A stretch of 64,000 nucleotides of DNA from Tepidamorphaceae bacterium (GTDB lineage Bacteria; Pseudomonadota; Alphaproteobacteria; Rhizobiales; Tepidamorphaceae): assembly GCA_028279445.1 (NCBI GenBank), contig JANQNT010000021.1, positions 18,031-82,030 of the forward strand, in the 5' to 3' direction. Shown here piece by piece: positions 29,455-38,631 of this stretch. Position 1 is the stretch's first letter. The number at the start of each line of letters is the position of its first letter. Both the position numbers and the translations under genes were made by a program. The notes below the pieces were generated by a model. The model did not search any database. It was not told where the DNA came from and worked only from the letters and a program-made list of their open reading frames with translations.

Positions 29455-30705
29455 TCAGAAGATGCCGCGCCAGACCTGCCTGAGCATGGCGAGCGCCGCA
29501 TCGAGGGCGCGGGCATGCAGCGGTCCGACCGCAACGTCTTCTTGTGCATAGAGGGGTGCATCCAGCAGCAGCGTATCGCCATCGAAGACGCGGAGCGAGG
29601 CGATCTGCGCGCCCTTGTCGATGGGCGCGTCCACAGGTCCCTGATAGACGATTCGGGCACGCAAATCCGGGCGTGAGCCCTTCGGCACCATGAGCTGGAT
29701 GGAATCGCGCCCGGCCACCGGAACGCGGCCGACCTCGCCACCGAACACCCGCACCGAACCGACCGCCTCGTCATCGTCGAACAGGACCGCTTTCTCAAAG
29801 GCGCGGAAGCCCCACAACAGAAGCCGGCGCGCCTCTTCCTCGCGGTCGCGCGCGCTGGCCATTCCGTTCAGCACCACGATCAGCCGGCGCCCGTTCTGCA
29901 CCGCCGATCCGACAAGGCCGAAGCCGGCCTCGCTGGTATATCCCGTCTTCAGCCCGTCTGCGCCGATGTTGATGCGCAGCAGAGGATTGCGGTTGCGCTG
30001 ACGCACGCCTCCCCAGGTGAATTCCGACTGGGCATAGTAGGGATAATAGGTCGGGTGATTGCGGATGATGTGCAGGGCGAGCTTGTAGAGATCGCGCGGC
30101 GTGACGAGCATGTCCGGGTCGGGCAAGCCGGTCGAATTGGTGAAGTTGGAGCCGGTCAGGCCGATCTCGTCGGCCAGCGCGTTCATCATTCGCGCAAAGC
30201 CCTGCTCGGAGCCGGCGATCCCCTCGGCAAGCGCGATCGAGGCGTCGTTGCCCGACTGCACGATGACACCCTGAATGAGATCGACGAGGGTGACCCGCGA
30301 GCCGACGCGCGCGAACATGGTCGAGCCGCCGGACCCCGCGCCGCCGCGCCGCCAGGCATCCTCGGAGATCAGGAACTCATCGCTCAGCGACAGCCTGCCC
30401 TGATCGAGCTGCTGGAACACCACGGCCATGGTCATCAGCTTGGCCATGCTGGAGGGCTGCATGGGTTCGGTGCCCTGCTTGTCGAGCAGTACCGAACCGG
30501 TCTCCACATCGACCAGATAGGCGAACGGCGCCTTGGAGTCGAAGCCCTGAGCCGCCGCGTCGCGACTGCTGCCAGGGATGACGCCACCGAATACTATAAA
30601 TCCGAGAGTTGTAATAATAACAAAATGATACGTCGATTTTCGCAACGCAAATAGTAAAGAATACAACATGGAAACGCCCAATGCACCGTTCAGCGGATGC
30701 ATCAT
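29455..30705 (-). CDS. D-alanyl-D-alanine carboxypeptidase (PBP5/6 class)
   Basis: The 416-aa serine peptidase trims peptidoglycan pentapeptides in the periplasm. After a hydrophobic N-terminal segment (about residues 26-42, signal peptide or anchor) the three active-site motifs appear: SxxK in SSMAKLMT, SxN in QSGNDASIAL and KTG in DGLKTGYTSEAG. The C-terminal PBP5-type beta domain (about 315-416) is complete. The start could also be ATG 30669. It heads the dac-tmk-holB-metG-tatD run. Confidence 0.93.
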   Translation of the reverse strand: MMHPLNGALGVSMLYSLLFALRKSTYHFVIITTLGFIVFGGVIPGSSRDAAAQGFDSKAPFAYLVDVETGSVLLDKQGTEPMQPSSMAKLMTMAVVFQQLDQGRLSLSDEFLISEDAWRRGGAGSGGSTMFARVGSRVTLVDLIQGVIVQSGNDASIALAEGIAGSEQGFARMMNALADEIGLTGSNFTNSTGLPDPDMLVTPRDLYKLALHIIRNHPTYYPYYAQSEFTWGGVRQRNRNPLLRINIGADGLKTGYTSEAGFGLVGSAVQNGRRLIVVLNGMASARDREEEARRLLLWGFRAFEKAVLFDDDEAVGSVRVFGGEVGRVPVAGRDSIQLMVPKGSRPDLRARIVYQGPVDAPIDKGAQIASLRVFDGDTLLLDAPLYAQEDVAVGPLHARALDAALAMLRQVWRGIF

Positions 30706-30770
30706 CTGCTCGTGGCCTCAGGTCTACGCACCCGGTGGCTGATGCCGCCGGACCCCCGTGCGGGGAACTG

Positions 30771-30791
30771 CTAGAGCAAAACACGCTCTAG
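30771..30791. repeat. small palindrome CTAGAGC-N7-GCTCTAG
   Basis: A perfect 7-bp inverted repeat around AAAACAC sits between rlpA and the carboxypeptidase gene. The TAGAGCAA core is shared with the two larger repeats at 704 and 23264 and resembles intergenic palindromes widespread in Rhizobiales. It has no T-run. Confidence 0.5.
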
Positions 30792-30842
30792 TGACCCGAC
30801 TGTGCCACAGATTGGCGTGACATCAAGGTGTGTGATGGTGAC

Positions 30843-31730
30843 TTATCGATCCGCGGTGCGTGCTGGATCGTTGGCGATCGTCTGCAACGTCGCGCGCAGG
30901 GACAGATTGTCGGGCGTATCGGCACGCTCGAAGGCTGCAAATGCGTCCGCGACGCGGTTGTCGCTGGCCGCCCAGTCCGGCGTGAATCCGGATGCCCAGC
31001 CGATGCGCGGCATCAGCCCGCCAAGCGAGAACACGCTTCGCGCCCGCGCGTTGCGTGTCGGTTGGGTGTTGACGGCAACCTGGGTGTCCTGCGGCAGCGG
31101 TGTGCTGCGGCCGGCTTCCGCATAGGTCGTCGTCAGCCAGGTGTCATCGCCTTCCAGCGGTGCCCGGCCAACGTACTGCACGCGCACCTTGGCGGTACCC
31201 TGCTGTTTGAAATCCAGCACCTTGGCGACGCGCGCCGACAGATCGATCTCCCGGTCGCGGGCAAACGGACCACGGTCGTTGATGCGCACCACCACGGAGC
31301 GGCCGTTGGTGAGGTTGGTGACGCGGGCATAGGTCGGCATCGGCAATGTGGGATGCGCCGCCGACAGCGCGTTCATGTCGAACACTTCTCCGTTTGCGGT
31401 GCGGCGACCGTGAAAGGCATCGCCATACCAGGAGGCCACGCCGACGCGATCATAGGAGGTGTCTTCGCGCGGGTAGTACCATTCGCCGGCGATCTTGTAG
31501 GGCCGCCCGACCTTGTAGACCCCTCCCCCGCGCGGGACCGGCTTGCCGCTGTCGACGACACGCGGGCTCGCGGAAACGCCGTATTGCGGATCGACCGAGG
31601 AGCCGCCCGGCATCGAACTGCAGGCGGAAAGCAGCAGCGCCCCGGCCGCGACCACGCCGGTCGCCCGCCAGTTGCGCTTTTCGCGGAGCATTGCCTTTGT
31701 CAACCGCAGTCCCAAAACCGTCCGCCCCAT
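30843..31730 (-). CDS. rlpA: RlpA-like septal lipoprotein with double-psi beta-barrel
   Basis: The 295-aa protein has a signal peptide ending in the lipobox LLLSAC (Cys near residue 37), then a DPBB domain (about residues 92-185: GVASWYGDAFHGRRTANGE ... TNLTNGRSVVVRINDRGPF). The active-site type Asp in NDRGPF is present, so it may be a lytic transglycosylase acting on denuded glycans. The C-terminal about 95 residues show no clear SPOR repeat. ATG 31730 is chosen for its AAGGTGG ribosome site; TTG 31748 and ATG 31691 are alternatives. Confidence 0.88.
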   Translation of the reverse strand: MGRTVLGLRLTKAMLREKRNWRATGVVAAGALLLSACSSMPGGSSVDPQYGVSASPRVVDSGKPVPRGGGVYKVGRPYKIAGEWYYPREDTSYDRVGVASWYGDAFHGRRTANGEVFDMNALSAAHPTLPMPTYARVTNLTNGRSVVVRINDRGPFARDREIDLSARVAKVLDFKQQGTAKVRVQYVGRAPLEGDDTWLTTTYAEAGRSTPLPQDTQVAVNTQPTRNARARSVFSLGGLMPRIGWASGFTPDWAASDNRVADAFAAFERADTPDNLSLRATLQTIANDPARTADR

Positions 31731-31957
31731 TGCCCACCTTCGGCGCAAACCCGGTTCGTCGCGCCGGATCGCAAACTTACCGATTTCTGTAATGGTGCCA
31801 ATAAAATCCCGGCCATCTCGTTAACCGACCGTTAATTCCCCCAGCGCCGCATCACTCGGGTCAACGCAGCGTTGCCCATGCAGCGAGCAGGTCGCGGCGC
31901 GCACCATGCGCAACATTGCGGCGACAAGATGAACATCGCCGGCCATCGCTGGCGGTG

Positions 31958-32215
31958 TCAGTCGTCGTCTTTCTCCGGCAACAGCATGACGCCGCCGACG
32001 ATCGCCGCCGTGCCGAAGGTGATGGCCAGCCCGCCGAACAGCAGGAAGACCGCAACGAAGGCATAGTCGCTGCCGTGCAGTAGCTCGGCCAGATTGGCCG
32101 TGTTGGTGGCGAGGACGATGGCCGCCAGGATGCAGCCGCCGAGCGCCCCCACGAGACCGTTGACGACAAACAGCCGCAACAGCGGGTTTTCTCTGATCAA
32201 TTGCAGGAATGCCAT
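31958..32215 (-). CDS. small two-span membrane protein of unknown function
   Basis: The 85-aa product has two hydrophobic helices (about residues 13-37 and 50-75) and an acidic end (PEKDDD). Its Gly/Ala-rich first helix reads VVNGLVGALGGCILAAIVL. No family assigned. ATG 32215 starts just before the first helix; codons upstream look spurious. It stands alone between rlpA and the Lrp-type regulator on the same strand. Confidence 0.6.
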   Translation of the reverse strand: MAFLQLIRENPLLRLFVVNGLVGALGGCILAAIVLATNTANLAELLHGSDYAFVAVFLLFGGLAITFGTAAIVGGVMLLPEKDDD

Positions 32216-32337
32216 TTCGATCCAGCCTAGGGTCCTGACCCTAGCACTCATGCAGCGCGTCTGCGTATGCGTTCCAGCGCAAACCTGCTGTGCAGTATCG
32301 TCACGCAGTATCGCCGCATTCGCTGTAGCCGATACGG

Positions 32338-32826
32338 TCAGATCGGCAGGGCGGATGTCTGCTTCATGGTCTCCATCGACAGGCTGGAGGAGACGTTGTG
32401 GAGGCTGATGCGCGACACCAGTTCCTTGTAGAACGCGTCGAAGTCGCGCGTCGAAGGCACCTGCACCTTCAACAGATAGTCGACCTCGCCGGCCAGGCGA
32501 TGCGCCTCGGTGATCTGCGGCAGTTCCTGCACCACCTTGTTGAACGCATCGAGCCAGCCATCCTCGTGCTGCGCGGTGCGCACCGCGATGAAGAAGGTCT
32601 CGGTCAGCCCGACCTTGGCGGCGTCCAACTGCACCGTATGGCGGGTGATGACACCGTTTTGCTGCAGCCGCTGAATGCGGTTCCAGACCGCCGTCTTCGA
32701 CAGGCCCGCCTTCTGCGCCATGCGCTCCAGCGACAGCGAGGAATCGGCCTGCAACAGGCGCAGGATGGCAAGATCGGTGGCATCGAGGTTGTCGGACGTT
32801 CTGCTGCGGTCGCGTTGTGCGGTCAT
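32338..32826 (-). CDS. Lrp/AsnC family transcriptional regulator
   Basis: The 162-aa regulator has an N-terminal winged helix-turn-helix (about residues 14-62, DATDLAILRLLQADSSLS ... GLSKTAVWNRIQRLQQNGVI) and a C-terminal RAM/AsnC ligand domain (about 75-155). It is divergent from cysH and is a conserved neighbour of this sulfate-reduction operon in Rhizobiales, so cys control is likely. Effector unknown; an amino acid such as cysteine or O-acetylserine would be a guess. Confidence 0.88.
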   Translation of the reverse strand: MTAQRDRSRTSDNLDATDLAILRLLQADSSLSLERMAQKAGLSKTAVWNRIQRLQQNGVITRHTVQLDAAKVGLTETFFIAVRTAQHEDGWLDAFNKVVQELPQITEAHRLAGEVDYLLKVQVPSTRDFDAFYKELVSRISLHNVSSSLSMETMKQTSALPI

Positions 32827-32850
32827 TTGTTCATCCCGGATGACGTTGAC

Positions 32851-32865
32851 TGAAAAATTTTCCTC
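32851..32865. promoter_or_regulatory. candidate Lrp-type operator in the lrp/cysH intergenic region
   Basis: The stretch TGAAAAATTTTCCTC contains the perfect palindrome GAAAA-A-TTTTC (32852-32862) and matches the degenerate enteric Lrp consensus at 11 of 15 positions by eye. It sits 25 bases upstream of the regulator start codon, between divergent genes. Confidence 0.4.
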
Positions 32866-32975
32866 AAAACGCTCCTGTGAATTGCTTTGTACAGAATATT
32901 ATCCCAACTTTCCAGCCGAACATCCCCATTCGTTCCAGATTCCACCCATTTGTCGTGGTTGACCAAGCGATTTCC

Positions 32976-33689
32976 ATGTTGTCCGCCGATCACCTCCAAG
33001 CCCGCTACGGCCACCTGTCCGGCGCCGATCTGCTGCGCCCGGTGCTGGAGGAGCGTATTGCCGGTCCGGTGGCGCTGACCTCCTCGTTCGGCGCCGATTC
33101 AGCCGTGCTGCTGCACATGGCCGCCAGCATCGATCCGGATGTGCCGGTGATCTTTCTGGACACCGGCAAGCTGTTCCCCGAAACGCTCGACTACCGGGAG
33201 GAGCTCACCGCTCGCCTCGGCCTGACCGACGTGCGCACGCACGGCCCCGCCGCCCCGGACCTGCGCGGGCGCGACCCGGACGGCCGGCTGCATCGCGAAG
33301 ACCCCGACGGCTGCTGCGCCATGCGCAAGACCGAGCCGCTCGACCGGGCGCTGACGGACTTCCAGTCCTGGATCAACGGGCGCAAGCGGTTCCAGAACGC
33401 GACCCGCGCCGACGTGCCGAAGTTCGAGCAGCAGGACCAGCGCATCAAGATCAATCCGCTGGCGGAGTTCACGGCCGGCGACATCGAGGCGTACCGCCGC
33501 GCCCACGACCTGCCGGCACACCCGCTGGTGGCCGACGGCTACCTCTCCATCGGCTGCCTGCCCTGCACCACGCCGGTGAAGCCCGGCGAGGATGCCCGCG
33601 CGGGGCGCTGGCGCGGCCGCGAGAAGACCGAATGCGGCATTCACTTCACCGCCAGCGGCGAACTCGTTCGCCTCGAACGAGGCGCCTGA
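32976..33689 (+). CDS. cysH: adenylyl-sulfate (APS/PAPS) reductase, iron-sulfur type
   Basis: The 237-aa PAPS-reductase-fold enzyme reduces activated sulfate to sulfite. Two cysteine pairs, CC in DGCCAMRKTEPL and CxxC in GCLPCTTPV, are the [4Fe-4S] ligands that mark the APS-using type, and the catalytic C-terminal ECGIHF motif is present. The P-loop-like SSFGADSAVLLH is intact. ATG 32976 gives the family start; the longer frame from 32877 would run through the promoter. First gene of cysH-cysG-DUF2849-cysI-DUF934. Confidence 0.93.
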   Translation: MLSADHLQARYGHLSGADLLRPVLEERIAGPVALTSSFGADSAVLLHMAASIDPDVPVIFLDTGKLFPETLDYREELTARLGLTDVRTHGPAAPDLRGRDPDGRLHREDPDGCCAMRKTEPLDRALTDFQSWINGRKRFQNATRADVPKFEQQDQRIKINPLAEFTAGDIEAYRRAHDLPAHPLVADGYLSIGCLPCTTPVKPGEDARAGRWRGREKTECGIHFTASGELVRLERGA

Positions 33690-33747
33690 GCGATGGCCTC
33701 GATACCGCACAACACCGACAGCACCCTCCCCCATACGGACTGAACCA

Positions 33748-35172
33748 ATGCGTCACTTCCCGATCTTTGTCGATTTGCACGGCCAGCGTGTCGCGGTTTC
33801 CGGCGCTGGCGAAACGGCGGCCGCCAAACTGCGTCTGCTGCTGAAAACCCAAGCCGACATTCACGTCTACGGCGACGACGCGCACGAGGTGGTGCGCGGC
33901 TGGGCCAACGACGCACGGTTGACGCTGCACGAACGTGCCATCGCGGCGGACGATGTCGCCGGCGCGCGCCTCGTCTACGGCGCCAACGACGACGATCCGC
34001 ACGAAGACGCCCGTGTCGCCGATCTGGCACGCGCGGCGGGCGTGCTGGTCAATCTCGTCGACAATCTCGACGGGTCGCAGTTCATCACGCCGGCAATCGT
34101 CGATCGCGATCCCGTCACCGTGGCGATCGGCACCGAGGGCGCCGCGCCGGTGCTGGCGCGCCGCATCAAGGCGCAGATCGAGACCATGCTGCCGGCGACG
34201 CTCGGCGTTCTGGCGCAGGCCGCGGCGGCGTTCCGCGACACGGTCGAGGCGCATCTGCCCATGGGCCGGCTGCGGCGGGTGTTCTGGAGCGCCTATTTCG
34301 ACGGTAACGGCGAACGCGCGCTGGAGAAAGACGGCGAGGCCGGACTTGCCGCGCACCTGAAAGGTGCGCTAGACCGGCTGCTTGCCAACGACAACGAGAC
34401 ATCCGGCCGGGTCGATCTCGTCGGCGCAGGCCCCGGTGATCCCGAACTGCTGACGCTGAAGGCGCGCACGCGCCTGCACGAGGCCGACGTGGTGCTCTAC
34501 GACCGGCTGGTCGATCCGCGCGTGCTGGAGCTTGCGCGCCGCGAGGCGGTGCTGATCGAGGTCGGCAAGACGGCCTTTGGCGAAAGCTGGAAGCAGGACG
34601 ACATCAACGCCGAGATGGTGCGCCATGCCCGCGACGGCCATCACGTGGTGCGGTTGAAATCGGGCGATCCGCTGGTCTTCGGCCGCGCCGATGAAGAGAT
34701 GGACGCGCTTGAGGGCGCCGGCATTCCCTTCGCCGTCGTGCCCGGTATCACCTCGGCGGTGGCGGCGGCCGCGCAGGCGCGCGTCTCGCTGACGCGGCGC
34801 GGACGCAACAGCGAACTACGCTTCATCACCGCCCACGACGCGAAGGGCTTCGCCGAGCACGAGTGGCGCACGCTTGCCTCCGGCCGCACGGCGGCGGCCG
34901 TCTACATGGGCGTCAAGGCCGCGCGCTTCCTGCAGGGGCGGCTGCTGATCCACGGCGGCGCCCGCGATCTTGCGGTGACCGTGGTCGAGAACATCTCCCG
35001 TACGGACGAAAGGCGCGTCGACACAACGCTCGGGCGCCTTGCCGAGGACATGGATGACGCCGGCATCAGGGGACCGGCGATCCTGCTGGTCGGCCTGGCT
35101 GCTCGCAGCACCGCTGCTCGGGGCATGACAGAGTCAATCGCAACGCCACGCATCGCGGCCTCGGCGTCGTAA
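33748..35172 (+). CDS. cysG: siroheme synthase, trifunctional CysG
   Basis: The 474-aa protein joins the precorrin-2 dehydrogenase/ferrochelatase half (about residues 1-205; N-terminal Rossmann VAVSGAGETAAAKLRLLL) to the uroporphyrinogen-III methyltransferase half (about 222-465; VDLVGAGPGDPELLTLKA, VVLYDRLVDPRVLELAR, RLKSGDPLVFGR). It makes the siroheme needed by CysI two genes downstream. ATG 33748 replaces a longer upstream frame that overlaps cysH. Confidence 0.95.
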   Translation: MRHFPIFVDLHGQRVAVSGAGETAAAKLRLLLKTQADIHVYGDDAHEVVRGWANDARLTLHERAIAADDVAGARLVYGANDDDPHEDARVADLARAAGVLVNLVDNLDGSQFITPAIVDRDPVTVAIGTEGAAPVLARRIKAQIETMLPATLGVLAQAAAAFRDTVEAHLPMGRLRRVFWSAYFDGNGERALEKDGEAGLAAHLKGALDRLLANDNETSGRVDLVGAGPGDPELLTLKARTRLHEADVVLYDRLVDPRVLELARREAVLIEVGKTAFGESWKQDDINAEMVRHARDGHHVVRLKSGDPLVFGRADEEMDALEGAGIPFAVVPGITSAVAAAAQARVSLTRRGRNSELRFITAHDAKGFAEHEWRTLASGRTAAAVYMGVKAARFLQGRLLIHGGARDLAVTVVENISRTDERRVDTTLGRLAEDMDDAGIRGPAILLVGLAARSTAARGMTESIATPRIAASAS

Positions 35173-35203
35173 GACCAAGCCGTACCCGGAGAGGACACAA
35201 CCC

Positions 35204-35533
35204 ATGCCCAAGAAGCCGTTCGTCCCCAAGGTGGTCTCCGCCAACGAGCTGCACAGCGGCGAGACGATCTATCTCACCGCATCCGGCTGGTCGCCGGACA
35301 TCGCCGCCGCCGTCATCGGCTTCAACGCGGTTGCCGCCGAAGGCCTGCTGCAACGCGCGCTGACCGAGCCGCACCTGGCCGTCGGTCCCTATCTCATCGA
35401 TGTCGCGCTGAGCGACGATGGCCACCCCGAACCGGTCAGGCTGCGCGAGCGCATGCGCATCAACGGCCCCAGTGTCGGCGCGCTGAACGGACCGCCGCCG
35501 GTATCCGCCCGTTCGCGCAGCGCGGCCGCCTGA
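35204..35533 (+). CDS. DUF2849 family protein
   Basis: The 109-aa protein matches DUF2849 by its opening KVVSANELHSGETIYLTASGW and by its constant place between cysG and the sulfite reductase gene in alphaproteobacteria. No enzymatic motif is visible. It is a small soluble partner, possibly for reductase assembly or electron supply, but that is inference from context. Confidence 0.85.
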   Translation: MPKKPFVPKVVSANELHSGETIYLTASGWSPDIAAAVIGFNAVAAEGLLQRALTEPHLAVGPYLIDVALSDDGHPEPVRLRERMRINGPSVGALNGPPPVSARSRSAAA

Positions 35534-35546
35534 AGGATCCCCGCAG

Positions 35547-37208
35547 ATGTATATGTATCGCTATGACGAATTCGATCGGCAGATGGTCCGCGCCCGGGTC
35601 GCGGAGTTCCGCAGCCAGATCGAGCGGCGCATCTCAGGCGCGCTGACCGAGGACGAATTCAAGCCGCTGAGGCTGATGAACGGTCTCTATCTGCAACTGC
35701 ACGCCTACATGCTGCGGGTGGCCATTCCCTACGGCCAGCTCTCATCGCGACAGTTGCGTACACTTGCCGACATCGCCGACAAGTACGACCGTGGCTACGG
35801 TCATCTGACCACGCGTCAGAACATCCAGTACAACTGGCCGAAGCTGAGCGAGGTCGCCGACATTCTCGACGATCTGGCCGGCGTCGAGATGCACGCCATC
35901 CAGACATCGGGCAACTGCATCCGCAACGTCACCAGCGATCCCTTCGCCGGTGTCGCGGCGGACGAACTGGAGGACCCGCGGCCAACGGCGGAACTGATGC
36001 GCCAGTGGTCGACGTTCCATCCGGAATTCTCGTTCCTGCCGCGCAAGTTCAAGATCGCCATCACCGGCTCGCCGAACGACCGCGCGGCCGTCTTCTTCCA
36101 CGACATCGGCCTGCGCATGGTGCGCGGCGCGAACGGCGCGCCAGGCTATGAGGTCATCGTCGGCGGCGGCCAGGGGCGCACGCCGATGATCGGCAAGGTG
36201 GTGCGCGACTACCTGCCGCGCGGCGAGTTGCTCGGCTATCTGGAAGCGATCATGCGGGTCTACAACCTGCACGGCCGGCGCGACAACAAATACAAGGCGC
36301 GCATCAAGATCCTGGTGCACGAGCTTGGCCTCGAACAGTTCAAGGCCGAAGTGGAGGCCGAATACACCCGCAAGCCGCAGACCGATGTGGCGCTCAGCGA
36401 AGCCGAGCTTGCCCGTATCAGCGCCTACTTCGCCCTACCCGACTACGATGCCCTGCCCGAGCGCTCCGAAACCTTCGAGACCGCGCGAGCGTCCGATCCG
36501 GCCTTTGCCCAGTGGGCCGGGCGCAACCTGTTCACCCATAAGCAGCCCGGCTACGCGGCGGTGACGATCACCGTGAAGCGCGTCAGCGGAGAGCCTGGCG
36601 ACGTGACATCGCATGACATGCGCGCGGTCGCCGATCTGGCCGACACTTACTCCTTCGGCGGCATCCGCGTGACGCACGAGCAGAACCTGGTGCTCGCCGA
36701 CGTGCGCAAGGACGACCTGTACGATCTCTGGAAGGGGCTGGTCGTCGCGGGCCTTGCCGATGCCAACAAGGGGCTGATCAGCGACATCATCGCCTGCCCG
36801 GGCATGGATTACTGCGCGCTGGCAACCGCGCGCTCCATCCCCATCGCCCAGGCTATCTCGACGCGGTTTGCCGACACCAGGCGGCAGGAGGAGATCGGCC
36901 CGCTGGCCATCAAGATTTCCGGCTGCATCAACGCCTGCGGCCACCATCATGTCGGCCATATCGGCATTCTGGGTCTGGAGAAGGCCGGTGAGGAGTTCTA
37001 CCAGATCACGCTTGGCGGCGATGCGACGCAGACCGCGGCGATCGGCGAGCGCGCGGGGCCTGGCTTTTCCGCCGACGGGGTAACGGACGCCATCGAGCGC
37101 ATCGTGGAGCACTATCTCGATGTGCGCGACGACGGCGAGACCTTCCTGGAAACCTGCCGCCGGCTCGGGCCGGAGACCTTCAAGGAGGCGCTTTATGCCG
37201 ATCATTAG
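35547..37208 (+). CDS. cysI: sulfite (or nitrite/sulfite) reductase hemoprotein
   Basis: The 553-aa siroheme/[4Fe-4S] enzyme has the two-fold ferredoxin-like repeat architecture and the cluster cysteines CPGMDYC (Cx5C) and CINAC (Cx3C). RGYGHLTTRQNIQYNW is the siroheme-binding Arg-rich region. Encoded with APS reductase and siroheme synthase, its substrate should be sulfite, although related proteins are annotated nitrite/sulfite reductase. It overlaps the next gene by 14 bases. Confidence 0.93.
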   Translation: MYMYRYDEFDRQMVRARVAEFRSQIERRISGALTEDEFKPLRLMNGLYLQLHAYMLRVAIPYGQLSSRQLRTLADIADKYDRGYGHLTTRQNIQYNWPKLSEVADILDDLAGVEMHAIQTSGNCIRNVTSDPFAGVAADELEDPRPTAELMRQWSTFHPEFSFLPRKFKIAITGSPNDRAAVFFHDIGLRMVRGANGAPGYEVIVGGGQGRTPMIGKVVRDYLPRGELLGYLEAIMRVYNLHGRRDNKYKARIKILVHELGLEQFKAEVEAEYTRKPQTDVALSEAELARISAYFALPDYDALPERSETFETARASDPAFAQWAGRNLFTHKQPGYAAVTITVKRVSGEPGDVTSHDMRAVADLADTYSFGGIRVTHEQNLVLADVRKDDLYDLWKGLVVAGLADANKGLISDIIACPGMDYCALATARSIPIAQAISTRFADTRRQEEIGPLAIKISGCINACGHHHVGHIGILGLEKAGEEFYQITLGGDATQTAAIGERAGPGFSADGVTDAIERIVEHYLDVRDDGETFLETCRRLGPETFKEALYADH

Positions 37209-37707
37209 GCACGGCTCGGCGGTGGCCGACGACTGGACGCTGATCGGGCCGGAAGACGCAGACGCGGCCCTGTCCGACGGCGACGTGATCGTGCCGCTGG
37301 CACGCCTCGATGATGCGCTGGCGGTTGAACGCAACGGCCGTGTCGGAGTCGATATCGGCAACGACGCGGACACCGGAACGCTGCAGGGCCTCGTCGGCCG
37401 GGTGGACCTGATCCAGATCGATTTTCCAAGCTTTGCCGACGGGCGCGGTTTCTCGCTCGCCAAGCGGCTGCGCAATCTGGGCTTTGAGGGCGTTTTGCGG
37501 GCGCATGGACCGCTGATCGCCGATCAGGCGGCGTTCGCGGAATCCTGCGGTTTCGACGAGATCGCGATCGACGATCTTCACGCCGCCCGCCAGGCGGCCG
37601 AGCACTTCGCGGAGATCAGGTCCGTCTTCGCCACCACCTATCAGGAGGGTCTGGAGCCGGCGGGCGCCAAGCGCTCGATCCTGTCGGCGCGCCACGCGGC
37701 AGGCTGA
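37195..37707 (+). CDS. DUF934 family protein of the sulfate reduction operon
   Basis: The 170-aa protein matches DUF934: PLARLDDALAV, the FPSFADGRGFSLAKRLR core and GFDEIAIDD. It is translated from ATG 37195 inside the cysI 3' end (14-base overlap). The family is tied to cysI in proteobacteria and is often described as an oxidoreductase-like accessory protein; no cofactor motif is evident here. Confidence 0.88.
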   Translation: MPIIRHGSAVADDWTLIGPEDADAALSDGDVIVPLARLDDALAVERNGRVGVDIGNDADTGTLQGLVGRVDLIQIDFPSFADGRGFSLAKRLRNLGFEGVLRAHGPLIADQAAFAESCGFDEIAIDDLHAARQAAEHFAEIRSVFATTYQEGLEPAGAKRSILSARHAAG

Positions 37708-37732
37708 ATCGGGGCTGGTTCCCGGTGCCGGT

Positions 37733-38602
37733 CTATCCGGCCAGCAGGTTCTTCCAGCCCCGCATCGACCAGAGCTGGCAATAGATCATCGCCAGCGCGC
37801 CACTCCTGCGCAGCGCCAGGAATGTCTCGTCATCGAGTTCGTTGAGCTTGCGTTCGTCGACGATCAGGAAGCCGGTGATGCGCGACTTGCGCTTGTCGGG
37901 CAAGGTGACTTCGACATTCTGCGACGCCAGCACGCCGGCTTTGGCGATCTGCGCGAACAGCTTCCTTGAGCGTTCCGCCTCGCGGTTGAACACGAGGCAG
38001 AAATTGAGGGCCTGCTCCGCTGTCTTGCTGGCCTTGCCGCCTTCGTAGAGCGGTTTGCCATCGCTGCGCGACAGCCGGTCGCTCGATGGATCGACACCCA
38101 GGCTCAACACCTCCCGTTCCCGATCCTCGATCAGGACGAAGGGATAACGGCGCACATAGGCCGGCACATAGGTGTTGGCGCGCCAGGTCCCGTCCTCGGT
38201 GACGAAGGCATTCTTGCCGTTGGTGTGGCCGGTGACCGCATAGGCCTGGGGGTTGGCGCCGTTGCCGCCGAAAACGATGGGGTAATGCGTCGCCGCCTGG
38301 GGAAACTCCGCCGCCGTCAACACCACCGCGCTGGCGGATCGGGCGAACTCCGCATTGTCGGAAGGGATCAGGCGCAGATCGCCGTGTTCCTTGACGTTGA
38401 GCGGGGTCGCCGCGCCATAGAACAGCGGCAACCCGGTGGCCGGCGACTGCCCCTGGGCGTCGTTTTTCGGCGCCGGCTGCGTGGCGCGGCCAGCAGCGGC
38501 TTTCGCCTTGTCGGGCGCATTGCCGGGCTTGCGCGCCGGCCCCACCCGGCGAACTCGCTTGCCGGCTGCCGGCTTCGCCTTGCGTTTCACATTCTCGGCC
38601 AT
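37733..38602 (-). CDS. SapC family protein with a basic N-terminal extension
   Basis: The 289-aa protein has a SapC domain (about residues 55-289), recognised by FGGNGANPQAYAVTGH, the YVRRYPF segment and the ending GFLIVDERKLNELDDETF ... LWSMRGWKNL. The first about 55 residues are low-complexity Lys/Arg/Ala/Pro (KRKAKPAAGKRVRRVGPARK), unusual for the family. SapC-like proteins are linked to S-layers in Campylobacter, but the alphaproteobacterial role is unknown. GGGGG precedes the ATG; it lies 29 bases downstream of the acyl-CoA dehydrogenase gene on the same strand. Confidence 0.8.
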   Translation of the reverse strand: MAENVKRKAKPAAGKRVRRVGPARKPGNAPDKAKAAAGRATQPAPKNDAQGQSPATGLPLFYGAATPLNVKEHGDLRLIPSDNAEFARSASAVVLTAAEFPQAATHYPIVFGGNGANPQAYAVTGHTNGKNAFVTEDGTWRANTYVPAYVRRYPFVLIEDREREVLSLGVDPSSDRLSRSDGKPLYEGGKASKTAEQALNFCLVFNREAERSRKLFAQIAKAGVLASQNVEVTLPDKRKSRITGFLIVDERKLNELDDETFLALRRSGALAMIYCQLWSMRGWKNLLAG

Positions 38603-38631
38603 GATGCCCCCTTCGATCACCACCGCATCGA

